DNA from: Melioribacteraceae bacterium
Lineage (GTDB): Bacteria > Bacteroidota > Ignavibacteria > Ignavibacteriales > Melioribacteraceae
Reading direction: 5' to 3'
DNA length: 43,508 bases
Assembly: GCA_028282005.1 (NCBI GenBank)
Contig: JANQIV010000250.1
Span: forward strand, 1 to 43,508
Position 1 is the stretch's first letter. Every line of letters starts with the position of its first letter. Of the stretch, positions 41,992 to 43,508 are shown in pieces. Under the pieces are notes generated by a model. It saw only the letters and a list, made by a program, of their open reading frames with translations, did no database searches and was not told the origin of the DNA. Position numbers and translations under genes: made by a program.

Positions 41992-43508
41992 TGTCATTAA
42001 CTCCTGATCAACAAAAAGCACTCAATTATAAAAAACACATTGCTGTAACAGCAAATGCTGGCAGTGGTAAAACATTTGTGCTATCTAAACGTTTTGTCGA
42101 AATTGCCTTAGACAATGAAACAAAACTCAATAATATTGTAGCGATCACCTTTACAGATAAAGCTGCTGGTGAACTTTACACTAAAATTCATAAAGAAATT
42201 AATGAACGAATTTCATCTGAAAAGGATGAAGAAAAATTAAAAAAATACGAGAGAATGAGGCGTCAATTAATCTCTGCAAATATTTCTACCATCCATTCAT
42301 TTTGTATCAGTCTATTAAAAGAGTTTTCACCTGAAGCAAATCTCGATGCAAATTTTACACCGATTGACCAAGAAACTGCTGACGAACTTTCCTCTTTTGC
42401 CATTGAAGAAACAATAAATGAAATGTTGAACAGCGAAGAACCGGAAAGTCTGAAAGAATTAATGAGGTTATTTGGTTCAAAGAAAAATATGATCGAACAG
42501 CTGAAAACAATTTTAGCAAAAAGGAAATTGTTAGAAAGCAGTGATGGTATTTTGCGTAATGAAACTAAATATTACGATGAATTATTTGTAAATGAATTTG
42601 AAGAAATATTTTCGAATAAACTGGATGATTTGTTAGAAGCTATTGAATTGGTTAATTCAAAAGTTTTGGATAGTGATTCACAAAATGATTTAGCGCTGAA
42701 AGTTGAATATATTTTCGATAAAGAAAATCGAACTGTAGCTAAAAAAATATTTTCTACATTTCAAATTCTTTCAAAAATATTAACAAAAGGTAAATTAAGA
42801 CAAAGGGGATATCTCAGCAAAAAAGAAGCTGCCAATTTTGAAAACGAAATAAGAATAATTGAAGATTCTTTTTCTTGGGTAAGTTTTTTTGATTTACCTG
42901 AAGATTACAATCAATCACTAAATAAAATGCTGCTGTTAAAAAACAAGTTGCTCACTTTTTACAAATTAATTGAAACTAAATATGAAGACCTAAAATTTGA
43001 AGAAGGTTATCTCGATTTTGAGGATATACTTTTATTCACAAAAAGAATTTTATCGAATGAATATGTTCTTAAAAAGCTCTCCGAAAAATATAAATATATA
43101 ATGATTGATGAGTTTCAAGATACGGACGACCTTCAATATAAAATTTTTATGCCGATACTTGATGATTTAGAGAAGGGGAATTTATTTGTAGTTGGAGATG
43201 AAAAGCAAAGTATATATATGTTCCGTGACGCAGAACTTGAAGTTTTCGAAAACACGAAAAAGGAATTCAAATACACTCCTGAAAGGTCTCAGGTAGTTAC
43301 TTTACCACACAGTTTTAGAATGTATCCACAAGTTGCAGCTTTTGTTAATAGCATATTTGATAGATTGTTTGCTGAAAGTAATCCTAAGTTTAATGAAGTT
43401 AAACCGCAAAAATTAATCTGTACAAAAGATATTAGCGAAGAGGGAGGTGTAGAACTTTTATTTGCTTGGAAAGAAAAAGAAGTTAGTGAAAGTGAACTAG
43501 TGGTAAAA
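41991..43508 (+). CDS. UvrD/RecB-family helicase, AddA-like (5' part, runs off window)
   Basis: The open frame starts at ATG 41991, overlapping the kinase stop by one base, and continues 506 codons to the window end. The helicase motifs are clear: QQKALNYKKH (Q motif), TANAGSGKT (Walker A), ITFTDKAAGEL (Ia), ISTIHSFC (Ib), YIMIDEFQDTD (II) and VGDEKQSIYMFRDA (III). The order and the ISTIHSFC segment fit the AddA/RecB group of recombination helicases, which usually have a C-terminal nuclease domain beyond this window. The exact member cannot be fixed from the N-terminal part. Confidence 0.9.
   Translation, partial: MSLTPDQQKALNYKKHIAVTANAGSGKTFVLSKRFVEIALDNETKLNNIVAITFTDKAAGELYTKIHKEINERISSEKDEEKLKKYERMRRQLISANISTIHSFCISLLKEFSPEANLDANFTPIDQETADELSSFAIEETINEMLNSEEPESLKELMRLFGSKKNMIEQLKTILAKRKLLESSDGILRNETKYYDELFVNEFEEIFSNKLDDLLEAIELVNSKVLDSDSQNDLALKVEYIFDKENRTVAKKIFSTFQILSKILTKGKLRQRGYLSKKEAANFENEIRIIEDSFSWVSFFDLPEDYNQSLNKMLLLKNKLLTFYKLIETKYEDLKFEEGYLDFEDILLFTKRILSNEYVLKKLSEKYKYIMIDEFQDTDDLQYKIFMPILDDLEKGNLFVVGDEKQSIYMFRDAELEVFENTKKEFKYTPERSQVVTLPHSFRMYPQVAAFVNSIFDRLFAESNPKFNEVKPQKLICTKDISEEGGVELLFAWKEKEVSESELVVK

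Overview
The window is AT-rich chromosomal DNA of a Gram-negative bacterium. I infer the Bacteroidota/Chlorobiota side of the FCB group, probably Ignavibacteria-like. The basis is an Oar-like TonB-dependent outer-membrane protein, OmpA, DUF5683-, DUF4783- and DUF2231-type proteins, a perfect TAnnTTTG promoter element before the pyr operon, and a Bacteroidota-type class I lanthipeptide leader. I ran no database search, so the taxonomy is inference.

Left arm (1-8.3 kb), mostly housekeeping: the 3' end of an unidentified gene, a DUF5683-like membrane protein, truA, a FabG-like SDR, a DUF2231 membrane protein, an outer-membrane barrel, a crotonase and an unknown anchored protein. Opposing these is a two-gene M16 peptidase operon (one active, one catalytically dead subunit). 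At 8.1-8.3 kb lies the decayed 3' end of a CHAT-domain gene, just before an intact TPR-CHAT gene (8.4-11.2 kb). That gene faces an anti-sigma-like membrane protein and a leucine-rich-repeat protein.

Centre (14.26-27.19 kb), the notable part: a class I lanthipeptide (RiPP) cluster, all on the + strand. It has three precursor genes with near-identical pinensin-like leaders and different Cys/Thr-rich cores. The modifying enzymes are a split LanB (separate glutamylation and elimination proteins), a LanC cyclase carrying a long C-terminal extension with an RRE-like wing, a nucleotidyltransferase and a SAM methyltransferase. Export and processing are covered by an ABC exporter without a C39 domain, an HlyD adaptor and a cytoplasmic subtilisin-like protease. 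Immediately after each precursor gene (9-18 bp) sits a tRNA-Glu-like gene. LanB enzymes consume glutamyl-tRNA(Glu) to dehydrate Ser/Thr, so the layout suggests dedicated co-substrate tRNAs made with each substrate. All three tRNAs have C33 instead of the nearly invariant U33 (predicted poor ribosomal decoding), U72 and A73 (features linked to LanB recognition in other systems), a Glu-type short variable loop and no encoded CCA. The third has a UUU anticodon. I regard this peptide-tRNA cassette as the best candidate for an undescribed system.

Right arm (27.2-43.5 kb): a secreted ENPP-like phosphodiesterase, a large Oar-like TonB-dependent receptor, YajQ, OmpA, the pyrR-pyrB-pyrC operon with a matching promoter and an SD-sequestering leader hairpin, an FN3 lipoprotein, a DUF4783-like protein, a large NtrY-like histidine kinase and the 5' part of an AddA/UvrD-type helicase that runs off the window. 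Rho-independent terminators are visible after the receptor, ompA, pyrC and the FN3 lipoprotein genes.
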